A stretch of 23,680 nt of DNA from Helicostylum pulchrum (GCA_025677825.1 JAIXMO010000115.1:1-23680), one strand, 5' to 3'; positions 8,891 through 17,587 are shown, numbered from the stretch's first letter. The notes: generated from the letters alone by a model not told the origin. A program made the numbers and translations.

Positions 8891-10043
8891 TATATCTTAT
8901 AAATAATGGCGAGTCAACTAGCAACATAATTCGAAAAATTGATGTATCAGAAGCAACCGTCAATCGAATAAAAAATCAAATTCAACCAAAACGCATTCGA
9001 CAAAAAGGTGGCAGACCAAGTACTATTCCTAGTTGGACAAAAAAAGTAATACTATTTAAAGTCAGAAAAGGTTATTTATTATCCGCTAAAAATGTCCGAA
9101 TATACTTGAGAACTCTTCGCTACGCCATTAGCTATTCTGGTACTACAAAACTTATGAGAAGCCTAGGTTTGAAATCGAAAAATAAGACAAAAAAGGCCTT
9201 TATCAAGGTAGATCATCAAAAGGAAAGACTTCGCTGGGCCAAACAACACCGTCACTGGACTATTGATGACTGGAAGACTGTCATATTTTCTGACGAGACT
9301 AAAATTAATCGATGGGGATCAGATGGACGTCAAATAACATGGAAGGTTAAAGGTGACCCAGATAGACTTCATAATATCCAGACCAAAATTCAGGCAGGAG
9401 GTGGATCAATTATGATGTGGGGATGCATGACGTCACTTGGAGTAGGTTACGCTTGCCGTATAGTAGAGTATCCTATGAATTCCAAACTATATACTCACAT
9501 CCTTAACAACAGTTTTAAGGATACACTTAAATACTATGGTTTTAGTAAGAAGAATGTAATTTTTCAGCAAGACGGATATACAAATCATACTTCTAAACTT
9601 ACAAAAAAATGGTTAGAAAATAATCAAATTAGGTATACCAAGAAGTGGCCAGCATGTAGTCCCGATTTAAACCCAATTGAACACTTGTGGCACCATTTGA
9701 AGTTGAGACTTGACGCTTACGAGACTAAGCCAAAAAATATTGACGAATTGTGGAACAGAATTGATATTGAGTGGAATAAATTTACCAAAGAGGATATATT
9801 ACCCTACTATGAAGCTATTCCCAAAAGAATTGAAGATGTCATTAAGAATAAAGGAGGATATACAAATCATTGAAAATAACATTTGGTTTTTTTTTTATAT
9901 ATTTCTTTTTTCGCAGTTTAAATAAAACTCCGATTTAAAATATCTAATATGGATCCTATTACTTGTTTTTCTTGCATTTTCTTAATTTGGTACCAAATAT
10001 CCGGTTTCTAACGCAATTGTATCGAAAGTTATGCCAGTTTAAC

Positions 10044-10072
10044 TTTTTGTGAGTGAGTTAGTAGCACCACTG
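10044..10072 (-). repeat. Right terminal inverted repeat of Tc1-1
   Basis: Exact reverse complement of 6894-6922, followed by the TA dinucleotide at 10073-10074. Confidence 0.9.
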
Positions 10073-10074
10073 TA

Positions 10075-12169
10075 CGATCAACTGTATCATAGGCGCTTTT
10101 TATATCAAGGAAGGCGATAACCGGGAAGTGACCTAGATGTTTGACATTATAATATTGGATAAGATCATGTAAGCAGAGAGCTTGGTCAAGAGCACTGCGT
10201 CTAGTTCTAAAACCGCCTTGGGCTATATCTAGAGTAGGTGAATTTTTTTTTACAGAAGATTGAATTATCATTTCAAATAATTTTCTTAACGTAGATGTTA
10301 GAGAGATAGGCCTGAAATTAGCTGGGCCGGAGGGGTCGCCTTTTTTATGGATAGGAAAGACTTGAGCATGACGCCAGGCAGTAGGAACAGTAGACCAAGA
10401 CCAACATAATTCAAACAGTAATGATATAATACGAGATAGGGGTTCTTTGATAGGAATGAGCATTTCTGCACGTAGGTGATCAATACCGGGAGCTTTACGT
10501 TTAGGAAGACAGTCAATATAGACTTCAACAGTAGTAGGGTCAAACCGGGGATTATCAGTAGTATCAACGAAGGGTAATTCTGAGCTAACGAAATCAAGTA
10601 CTCGATGTGGTTCAGGCAAGTATTGTCCATCATACACCTTTTCTAAATGGTTAGCCATTATATTAGCTGCTTTTTCTGGACCCTCAGGGTGTGAAAAGGT
10701 ACTCGATTGTTCGCGTTTCCGTTTTTGGTATTTAATTTGTGACATAGCTTTGGTGTAATCGTCTGTTAGAGAGCGACAGTAATCTCGCCAGGATAACCGT
10801 TTCGCAACGAGGATTTGGTATCTAAATTTAGCATTAGAGGAAATATAATTTTTCCAGGTTACCAGTTTATCTAATCCTGTAGATCGACGCCACTTTTTAT
10901 AGCATTGAGCACGATAATCAGCAGAGGTTTGAAGTTCAGTAGTCCAGTATTTTTTGTGGTGAGGTGCACGTTGAGGTTTATTACCAACAGTTGAATCCAG
11001 AGCTGAGTATATTGTAGAACACAATATGTTATGAATAGCATCAAAATTAGGAGATACAGCGGTAGCAGGGCAGTCTGTTAATCTTCTACAGACCTTTGAG
11101 AGGGTATCATGTATAGGGTCTGCTTTGATTTTAAATTGACGAACGTATTCAACACAGACATCAGCTTCCCGTAATTTAGATAATTTCCATGTTCGACGTG
11201 GATTAACAGTTTGAGGATCATTGGTATCGTTAACATCTAGATCGAGGTCGAAGGTAAATGATGATAGACAGTGGTCGGATCCCATAGTTAGATCAGAATA
11301 GATAGTAATAGCAGGACGCTGTAGTATATTTAAATTATTAGTAATAAATAAATCAATTATACTTGTATGTTCAACATCTTGCATCATTCTTCTAAAAGTG
11401 GGAAGACCATAAGCCAGAGTAGCATTGAGAACCGACATTTCACGATCTTCTAACCAAGTCTTGAATTGGGTACCCCTAGCATTAGAAGCAGTATCACCAG
11501 TGAAAGTAAATAGCCTAGAGGGATATCCTTAAATAAAAGAAAAATAATCAATATTTTATATATGTGATATTTTTATTGTTTATTTTTGATCTAAAAGTAC
11601 AATTTGTTTAGAAACAATTAAAATGATTAAAAAAAAGACGATGTATAAGAAATTATATATGGTATCCAAAAGATTTATGAATATACAAAAATAAAATAAT
11701 GTTTGATGTGTATATAGATATCCCTCCTAGCATTAAAGTCGCCACATAAAATGGTATTTTGATGTAAAGGAACAGAATCAAGTGCAGCCATAGCTTGATT
11801 AAGAGAGAGAGAAGGAGGGAGGTAGAAACAAGAGATACGCAGCTGGCCAAGCTGGAGAGAAAGAATATAAGGATTAGGCGAGATTAAGTGGTTGACAGGA
11901 ATAGGGCAATTTGGGTTTATCAGAGCAACAATACCTTGGGATCCCCTAGTTCTTTGATTTTGACGTTCAAAGACAGGTTTTCCGTAGGTATGAAACTCTG
12001 TCCAACCAACATTAAGGAGTGATGGAGGAAGGATCCAGGTTTCGGTAATAAATAATATAGTAAAGGATTGGCAGTGGGATAGGACTTCGGAGACAGTAGT
12101 AGTTTGTAAACTATTAGCGTTCCAGAGACCTATGGTTATTATATGTTCGTTTATATTAATTGTACTCAT
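10075..12169 (-). pseudogene. LINE ORF2: AP endonuclease + reverse transcriptase (interrupted and truncated)
   Basis: The ATG at 12169-12167 overlaps the ORF1 stop (ATGA). The endonuclease begins GLWNANSL, continues with FITETWI and reaches CGDFNAR, where the MITE at 11518-11726 interrupts it. Removing the MITE and one TAG copy restores the frame into LFTFTGDTASNARGTQF. The endonuclease end follows (TSIIDLFITN, GSDHCLSSF), then the RT finger/palm blocks (KRKAPGIDHL, FPIHKKGDPSGPANFRPISL, QGGFRTRRSALDQ) and motif A, AFLDIKSAYDTVDR. The YxDD/FADD motif and thumb are absent because Tc1-1 begins there. The apparent tail after TVDR is Tc1-1 terminal sequence, not LINE. The protein would nick DNA and prime reverse transcription if whole; here it is dead. 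Confidence 0.88.
11518..11726. mobile_element. 209-bp MITE-like insertion in the LINE endonuclease
   Basis: Ends are a perfect 10-bp inverted repeat, GAGGGATATC (11518-11527) and GATATCCCTC (11717-11726), flanked by a 3-bp direct repeat CTA (11515-11517 and 11727-11729). Deleting it with one CTA restores the endonuclease frame exactly. It is A+T-rich and has no coding capacity. The superfamily is undetermined; a 3-bp duplication is compatible with CACTA or PIF/Harbinger-like transposases, but its ends match no other element in this window. Confidence 0.82.
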
Positions 12170-13272
12170 TGATTGTTTGGCTTATCCGGGGATAAGTCTT
12201 CAGCGTCAGCGAGTTCTTCATCAGAGTCAGGTCCGTATGCGTTAGTACCATCAAATTCTTCAGTTGTGTCCATGTTATCATTAGTTCCCCCACCATAGTG
12301 CGCGAATTCATTTTCAGTATTATCAGGAGGTGCAGTACCTTCGGATTGTTTAGTAGTATTATGATTATTAATAAAATTTTCAGCGAGAGAGGTACGATTC
12401 ATGGTGTTTCTTTTTTTCATTGGGCGGGGCATACGATGTGAAATGATGTCCTCAGCGATAATAGGGGTAATCCATTTTTGTTCGATAAAAAATTTGGAAA
12501 CACTAGGTAGGAGGTATTCCCGAATAAAATTTAAGGTACGCATGCATCTATCTTGGTGGAGAGAGGCAGAGAATTTAGCTCGAGTTTCAGCATTGAGGTC
12601 AGTATATTTAGGATCAGCAATATTAGCACCGGCAGTAGGATCAAAGTTATCAATTGTGGGAATTTTACATTCATCAAGAACAGCTTTAAAATTAGGTTTA
12701 TATTCTTTGTGGATTAAAATACCAACAATAGAGTGTGCAGGAAAGTTAATATCAATAACACGAGCAGTAGTAACTCCAAGTAAGCCAAAACGATGACGAA
12801 TATCCTTACGAGTCATGGCGTGTTTACGATAAATATATACGTATTTATAGCCAGAAGGAGAGTCAGTATCACTAGGAGGGCCGTCAAATGGTCGAGCTGT
12901 AGCAAGACGTTTACGATCTGATAAAGGAGCCTTCGATTTGCGTTGTGCATTTTTACGTTGGACAACCTGAGTCCACTCTGTGGATTGAGGTGTGGGTTCA
13001 AGAGGTGCATATTTGCTAGCGTTGATTCCTTGAGCAGTACTCAAAACAGGTGTCAGATCGATTGTAGGGCCTCTAGTTCTTGAGTTATCGGCGTTTTTAC
13101 GATTTTCACATAAAATTTGGAGTTTCTGTACTTGAGCGCGAAGCGATTCGTTTTCAGCGGTTAAATTTTGGTTTGAGGTCACAAGTCCGGCAAAGGTTTT
13201 CATGTCATCCTGCAAGCTCCGAAGAAAGTTTTTCAGGGCAGGATCAAACGAGTTGGGAATTTCTAAATCCAT
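12166..13272 (-). CDS. LINE ORF1 protein (RNA-binding, coiled coil)
   Basis: 368 aa from the ATG at 13272. The frame is open upstream to 13545, but those extra codons run into the CACTA-B terminus, so the MDLEIPNSF start is preferred. Residues about 30-60 look like a coiled coil (NQNLTAENESLRAQVQKLQ). A basic linker follows (QRKNAQRKSKAPLSDRKR). GYKYVYIYRKHAMTRKDIR through FPAHSIVGILIHKEY has the beta-alpha-beta look of an RRM-like fold, as in many LINE ORF1 proteins. The C-terminus is acidic. No CCHC knuckle is seen. It presumably coats LINE RNA. The gene is intact and ends in ATGA, overlapping ORF2 by 4 nt. Confidence 0.78.
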   Translation of the reverse strand: MDLEIPNSFDPALKNFLRSLQDDMKTFAGLVTSNQNLTAENESLRAQVQKLQILCENRKNADNSRTRGPTIDLTPVLSTAQGINASKYAPLEPTPQSTEWTQVVQRKNAQRKSKAPLSDRKRLATARPFDGPPSDTDSPSGYKYVYIYRKHAMTRKDIRHRFGLLGVTTARVIDINFPAHSIVGILIHKEYKPNFKAVLDECKIPTIDNFDPTAGANIADPKYTDLNAETRAKFSASLHQDRCMRTLNFIREYLLPSVSKFFIEQKWITPIIAEDIISHRMPRPMKKRNTMNRTSLAENFINNHNTTKQSEGTAPPDNTENEFAHYGGGTNDNMDTTEEFDGTNAYGPDSDEELADAEDLSPDKPNNQ

Positions 13273-13529
13273 TTTAAATTGTATCCAAAAATTGTTGAAG
13301 TTTGATAAGTTACGGTAGTGTTTCGTGAAGTTGGTAGCTAGAGTTCCTGATTTATCTATGCTCGAGACTTGAAGAAAGATTCGATAAATAGTATTTGAGT
13401 TATAAGATAATTGTATTGGCTGTGTCAATAGTCTTGTACTGTGAGGGGAAAAATGGTATGATCCGATTGTGAAATTACATGTTTTACTCCTATTTTTTTG
13501 GTGTGTACTTTTAAAACTTGGTAAATTAT

Positions 13530-13700
13530 CACCATGGCGAAACAAAGTGCTTGGAGTGCTAAATTAATCGCTGGTGCTAACGCCTGGTGATTAATTTATC
13601 ATTGCTATCACCAGTGATTAACAACTATCATCAGTGACTGATTTGTCACTGGTGATTAATTTGTCACCAGTGCTTGAGTGAGTCACCAGTGCTTGAGCTA
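13530..13700. repeat. Left terminus and subterminal repeats of CACTA-B
   Basis: The terminal sequence starts CACCATGGCGAAAC. Exact CACCAGTG or CACTGGTG copies lie at 13609-13616, 13647-13654, 13665-13672 and 13684-13691, often followed by ATTAA or CTTGAG, with diverged copies (CGCTGGTG, CCTGGTGATTAA, CATCAGTGAC) between. Both orientations occur. These are probable protein-binding sites. Confidence 0.85.
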
Positions 13701-14497
13701 TCACTATCGCAGTTTTAACCATAACCGGCAAATCATTAAAAAAAACAGCATTACGACGGTATTGGATGATTAGAAGGCAATATTGTATAAAATAGTTATT
13801 CGATCATACGGTAATGATAGCACATTTAGTAATAAAAATTTATATATATATAAAAAAAGCGAGAATTTTATTATTTACAGGTGAGTTTTGTTTATAGTGT
13901 GTAGTGTATATATATATTGCGGGGAAGGGTATAATTATGTTTAAGAAACTAGTTTGTTATTGTCTTTTAGTATATACAATAGTTAAAAGATTAAGAAGAT
14001 GCGAGGTAATAGTTATGTTTAAGTTATAGTTCATTATTGTTACATAGAGAACACAAGATAAAAGGACTGTATACATAGCGGAATAAGCCTGCACCTGGAT
14101 TAAAAAAAAAAAGGTCAGAATATAATACAAAGGTGCAAAGAAATAACATAATTACTTTTGTATATAAAAAAAGCTTTGAAGTAAAGGGCCTATAGCAAGT
14201 AGTGATACGAGTAACAGATAAAAATAATATGGTATTAGAGCTACAAGTTGTCTTCATAATGCTAACATGACATTACCTGATCTCGACAGAATGAGTGAAA
14301 GTACTACATGAGGGCTAACGCCTGTATGTAAAGTTTAAAAAAAAGAACTTTTATTTGTTTTATTAAAAAAAATTGAAAGGAAAAGTAATAAAAATAATAA
14401 AGAAAAGAAAAGGGAAAAAAAAAAAAGAGAAAAAATCAAACTATTTATAGCAAAAAAAAAAAAAAAGACAGATTTCACCAGCCAAGATACGATTGGT
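13701..14497. other. A+T-rich left interior of CACTA-B without a gene
   Basis: No supportable coding sequence; frames at 14024-14257 and 14335-14520 are low-complexity. A polypurine-rich tract (about 14340-14470) lies just past the accessory-gene stop. On the minus strand it contains AATAAA-type signals (for example plus 14350-14355 TTTATT), which may end that transcript. Confidence 0.5.
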
Positions 14498-14837
14498 TCA
14501 AACTCTTCTTCTCTTGTCACCTAAAACTGGATTCAACCCATCGATACTTACCTGTGGCAATTCAACTTCCTCTGCCAAATCAGAGATTGAAAAGCTGTCC
14601 GCATTATCTTCCTAATATGTCAACCCCCAAGAAAAAAGAGTGAGAAATACTGATACTGATATTTGTCAAATAAAAATTAATGAAATAGCTTACAGTTGAC
14701 TTTGCTTTTCTTGATCCATCACTATTACGGATAGCAACAGATAATAAGTGAGTAGTTACCCAACTGTCTTTTGCAAAATCCAAGGGCAAGCAAGATTGGC
14801 GTGTTAACGTCTCGAAAACAATGTGTTCTACAACATA

Positions 14838-16473
14838 CAGTGACCCGCAAAACTGTTTCAATGTTGAGACAGTCTCACTTTATCACCGTTTTACTCGTGA
14901 TAAAAATAAAATTACTATTTACATGTTTGTATTCATTTGAACGAGAAAACTGTTCTTTATTTATTTAAGGTAATTCTGTAACATAATGCCGTCATAAAGT
15001 AGAATAGCTTGTACTTAAAGATCGCAATAGCATTGAAACAGTTTTGCACGCATTTTAATTTTTTAAAAAATAGCCACTAATATTTTGTCCAATAACCTTT
15101 AGCTTTGATACACATATTGATTCGTCTTGGCATGCTTTCAATAACCTTTTGACATTCGTCTTTTGTAATTACCTCGTACCAGATCTTGGTTGCACGTTCA
15201 TATAGCTCATTCGTACCTTTAGCTGGTGTTTCAAACTCATTTAATCGGATTTTTAATAGCTGCCACATATTCTCGATTGGATTAAGATCAGGTGATTACG
15301 GTGGCCAATCAATCACGTGATAATCTTGTTGTTGGAGATATTCCTTGGCAATATTAGAGGTATGTTTGGGATCATTATCATGCTGAAAATACACTTGATC
15401 TCCACGGATTTTCAACTTTTGACACAACAAATCAACTGTCTTACTTTGTTCGTCTTCAAGAATTTCCTTATATAGAGTTTTATCCATATTCCCACAAATT
15501 TGGCACATCCAACCTGTCCCCACATAAGTGATTGCACTCCAAAGCATAATACCACCACCATTATGTTTGTATGTTCCCTTAACATGTTTAGGCTGAATAG
15601 TTTCGCCGTCTCTTATCCACGGCCAAATACGTCCATCGGAATTAAATCTGTTAGCTTTCGTTTCGTCTGACCATACAACTCGCCTCCAATCATCTACAGT
15701 CCAGTCTTGATATATCTTACACCATGTTAATCGTTTACGAGCGTTTTTGGGTTCTATTGCTGGCTTTTTACTTTTTTCAATTGCGCCTAAGCCACTACTT
15801 TGGAGCGCTCTTCTGACGGTATCGGGACTTACCTCTATTCCAAAGTCTGTCCCAAGCTGTTTTTTTACTTTTACTGCATTATCTACTTTTTCTTTTGTTA
15901 TTAAAGGTACGCAGTATCTTTTATCCTCAGCAGAAAGAATAGAAGGTCGACCACCTTTATTGTTTTCAAGCTCTGATTTTGAATTTTTTCTAATTCTACA
16001 AACAGTAGCAGAACTAATACCAATTTTTCGAGCAACTTCTCTCACGCTTTTACCAGAATTCAAAAGATTGGTAGCATCATTATAAGATGATTTTGGAATT
16101 GGACGCATGTTCGAAATTTTTGCAATGAGATTAGGGCTTACTTTATTTCTTGGTTACACAAATATGATAAGAGTGCTAGGTGAGCATTTTAGGCTCTCTT
16201 TTATAAAGCCAAAAACCTATTACCAAGTTGTGGTATATATTTTTTTAAAAAATTAAAATGCGTGCAAAACTGTTTCAATGTTATACGGAACTTTAAGTAC
16301 TAGTTATTATACTTTATAACGTCATTATGTTACAAAACTACTTTATGTAAATAAAAAACAATTTTCTCTTTCGAATGAATACAAACGTGTATATAATAAT
16401 TTTGTTTTTATTACGAGTAAAACGGTGATAAAGTGCGACTGTCTCAACATTGAAACAGTTTTGCGGGTCACTG
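14838..16473. mobile_element. Tc1-3: Tc1/mariner element with long inverted repeats, nested in CACTA-B
   Basis: 1636 bp flanked by TA (14836-14837, 16474-16475). The inverted repeats extend about 236 bp (14838-15073 and 16238-16473), start CAGTGACCCGCAAAACTG and are now visibly diverged from each other. A 17-bp motif GCAAAACTGTTTCAATG is at the outer edge of each (14847-14863, 16448-16464), and its inverse is at the inner edge (15031-15047, 16264-16280). The transposase is on the minus strand with one stop. Same length and layout as Tc1-4. Confidence 0.93.
15077..16108 (-). pseudogene. Tc1-3 transposase with a single in-frame stop
   Basis: 343 codons, the same length as the intact Tc1-4 protein. 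Residues ~1-60 are helix-turn-helix (SVREVARKIGISSATVCRIR) followed by GGRPSIL. Catalytic Asp148 (WSDETK) and Asp244 (FQHDNDPKHTS) are present. Codon 271 (15298-15296) is TAA where Tc1-4 has an Asn codon (NSPDLNPIEN). Reading through gives Glu279 with DD34E spacing and an intact C-terminus ending YWTKY. The stop removes the last catalytic residue, so the product should be inactive unless it is read through. Confidence 0.92.
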
Positions 16474-17136
16474 TACGTTATAAGTTCCCTTTTTTCTTTT
16501 GACAAGTTCATCCACCTAAATGTCTTATCCTCTTCAGAAAACTTCGTTTTACAGAATAGACCGATCAGCACATTTGTTTTGTCGTATCTATCGGACGCAT
16601 CTTGATATCTTGCTGCTTTCTCTTCCGTTTCTGTTGCCATGCCATACGAGATTTCTTTTGCTTCCAACCAAATAGTACACATTGCGACGATGAGATCTTT
16701 CTTTTTTGATTCAGAAATACCAGTTTTCAAAAGAATGTCTCTCCTGGAATAGCACCTTTTACCACGGTTGCTTGTAGCCGTCATCACTATTCCATCGACC
16801 TTCTCGCGGTCATTGATAATATCAAAAGAAGCAGGCGCGATTGATAACTGGCTGGTACCGGCAGAGACTGATCCTAAAAAAAAAATTAGAATAAAGTAGA
16901 ACATCATTATTTATTTCCTTTTAGCCAAAATTACCTGAACGAAAAGAAACAGAATTAAGAGAGTCTCTATTATTCATGGCCAAAAGTCGTGATAACATGA
17001 TCTTGATTTCACTGACTTCACCAATGAGAAAATCAAGTCTGACAGTATCAGAGGGCGTGTTTTCAAATACATCTTGAAGAAAATCAGTAGAATTCCAGGG
17101 GATGTCACTGTTGTTATTGTTAGACATATTAGACAT

Positions 17137-17587
17137 ATTATTTCTGCGTTTTTAAAATAAATAAAAAAGAATTAGTTTTTTTTCTTCTTCTAAAAGTGTC
17201 TCTTTATATTCAATTTTCAATACCTGTAAAGGATACATAGACAAATATGGAATTATTTCTTGTAGCTGCGCCGCCAAAAAATAAAATAAAAAAAAAAGGC
17301 ACCAGTAAAAAAATGCCTCAAGCCCTCTACCCAATCGAATTAGTATGTACTTGTCGCGACATTTTTAATAATTTACCTTTTTTATATGCACAACGACTCA
17401 GCATAAATATACTACGTTATATGAGCGGTTCTATTATTACTTTGAAATAAATTGCATGATATAATGTATCTACCGTTTCTAAAAAAAAACTGCCAAGATT
17501 AATTTTCTATCTCAATTTTTCAAATATAAAAGCAAAAAAAAATCTTACCTTACTTTCAGATAATTTATCCATTATTTTTACTTAAAA
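17137..17587. promoter_or_regulatory. Divergent intergenic region of CACTA-B
   Basis: 451 bp between the start codons of the accessory gene (minus) and the Tnp2-like transposase (plus); it should contain both promoters. It is A+T-rich with poly-A/T tracts, and I see no TATA box or symmetrical operator that I would defend. A frame at 17152-17334 on the minus strand is not conserved in CACTA-A and is left uncalled. No CACCAGTG subterminal motif occurs here. Confidence 0.5.

Larger units (their letters stand above)
7260..9873 (+). pseudogene. Tc1-1 transposase, split by Tc1-2 after codon 14
   Basis: The ATG at 7260 opens MPYKLSKDKRNGII, then Tc1-2 (7302-8890) interrupts it. The frame resumes at 8893 and stays open to the TGA at 9871-9873. 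Removing the inner element and one TA joins the halves in frame as a 340-residue protein, a normal Tc1 transposase length. A helix-turn-helix region covers roughly residues 1-60, followed by GGRPSTI. The catalytic triad is Asp in FSDETK, Asp in FQQDGYTNHTS and Glu in SPDLNPIEHLW. There are 35 residues between the last two (DD35E rather than the more common DD34E). Without the insertion the gene would look intact, so the insertion is probably recent relative to Tc1-1. Confidence 0.88.
6894..10072. mobile_element. Tc1-1: Tc1/mariner element containing a nested Tc1-2
   Basis: Perfect 29-bp terminal inverted repeats start CAGTGGTGCTACTAACTCAC (6894-6922 and the reverse complement at 10044-10072), flanked by TA on both sides (6892-6893, 10073-10074) as expected for Tc1/mariner. 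It spans 3179 bp, of which 1589 bp plus a duplicated TA is the inner Tc1-2, so the original element was about 1588 bp. The single transposase gene reads on the plus strand. The left flank is a Merlin fragment and the right flank a LINE, so the flanks do not form one empty site. Confidence 0.9.
10075..13529 (-). mobile_element. LINE (non-LTR retrotransposon) with two ORFs, 3'-truncated at Tc1-1
   Basis: Reading on the minus strand: a 5' leader (13529-13273), ORF1 (13272-12166), and ORF2 with AP-endonuclease and reverse transcriptase domains (12169 to 10075). ORF2 stops abruptly at the Tc1-1 junction just after RT motif A, so the rest of RT and the 3' end are missing from the window. The 5' edge abuts the CACTA-B terminus at 13530. 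A 209-bp MITE-like insertion lies in the endonuclease. I cannot place the clade with confidence. Confidence 0.85.
14498..17136 (-). pseudogene. CACTA-B accessory protein gene, interrupted by Tc1-3
   Basis: Minus-strand model: exon 1 17136-16935, intron 16934-16874, exon 2 16873-16474 continuing at 14837-14694 once Tc1-3 and one TA are removed, intron 14693-14612, exon 3 14611-14498. The sum is 858 nt, giving 285 aa in one frame. The N-terminus is Ser/Asn-rich (MSNMSNNNNSD) with a coiled-coil-like segment at about residues 32-53. The middle has basic patches (NRGKRCYSRRD) and a helical region. LDFAKDSWVTTHLLSVAI parallels the LCKDMW block of the CACTA-A protein, and the end GDKRRRV is basic like KRVRRR there. 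No known domain is recognised. Tc1-3 sits in the coding sequence about three-quarters along, so this copy is disabled although no other lesion is seen. Confidence 0.75.

Noticed and set aside
6885..10080. A genuine Merlin-LINE fusion gene interrupted by Tc1-1
   Set aside because: Frame continuity across the junction has a one-in-three chance of occurring by accident, and the joined halves belong to unrelated enzymes cut at internal positions.
11490..11501. CACCAGTG-like motif in the LINE
   Set aside because: A single copy inside well-supported LINE coding sequence and not near a CACTA terminus; a chance match.
12401..12796. 131-codon plus-strand frame
   Set aside because: Lies entirely antisense to LINE ORF1, whose domains and coupled stop/start are well supported.
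14335..14520. 61-codon minus-strand Phe/Ser/Leu-rich frame
   Set aside because: Created by a polypurine/polypyrimidine tract; it is low complexity and overlaps the accessory-gene end in another frame.
14498..14560. A 31-nt intron (GTAAGT...TTTTAG) at the accessory-gene end
   Set aside because: Too short for a fungal intron; reading through gives an in-frame basic tail (GDKRRRV) like the CACTA-A protein.
17152..17334. Short minus-strand frame in the divergent promoter of CACTA-B
   Set aside because: Low complexity and no counterpart in CACTA-A; at most it is a 5' leader of the accessory gene.
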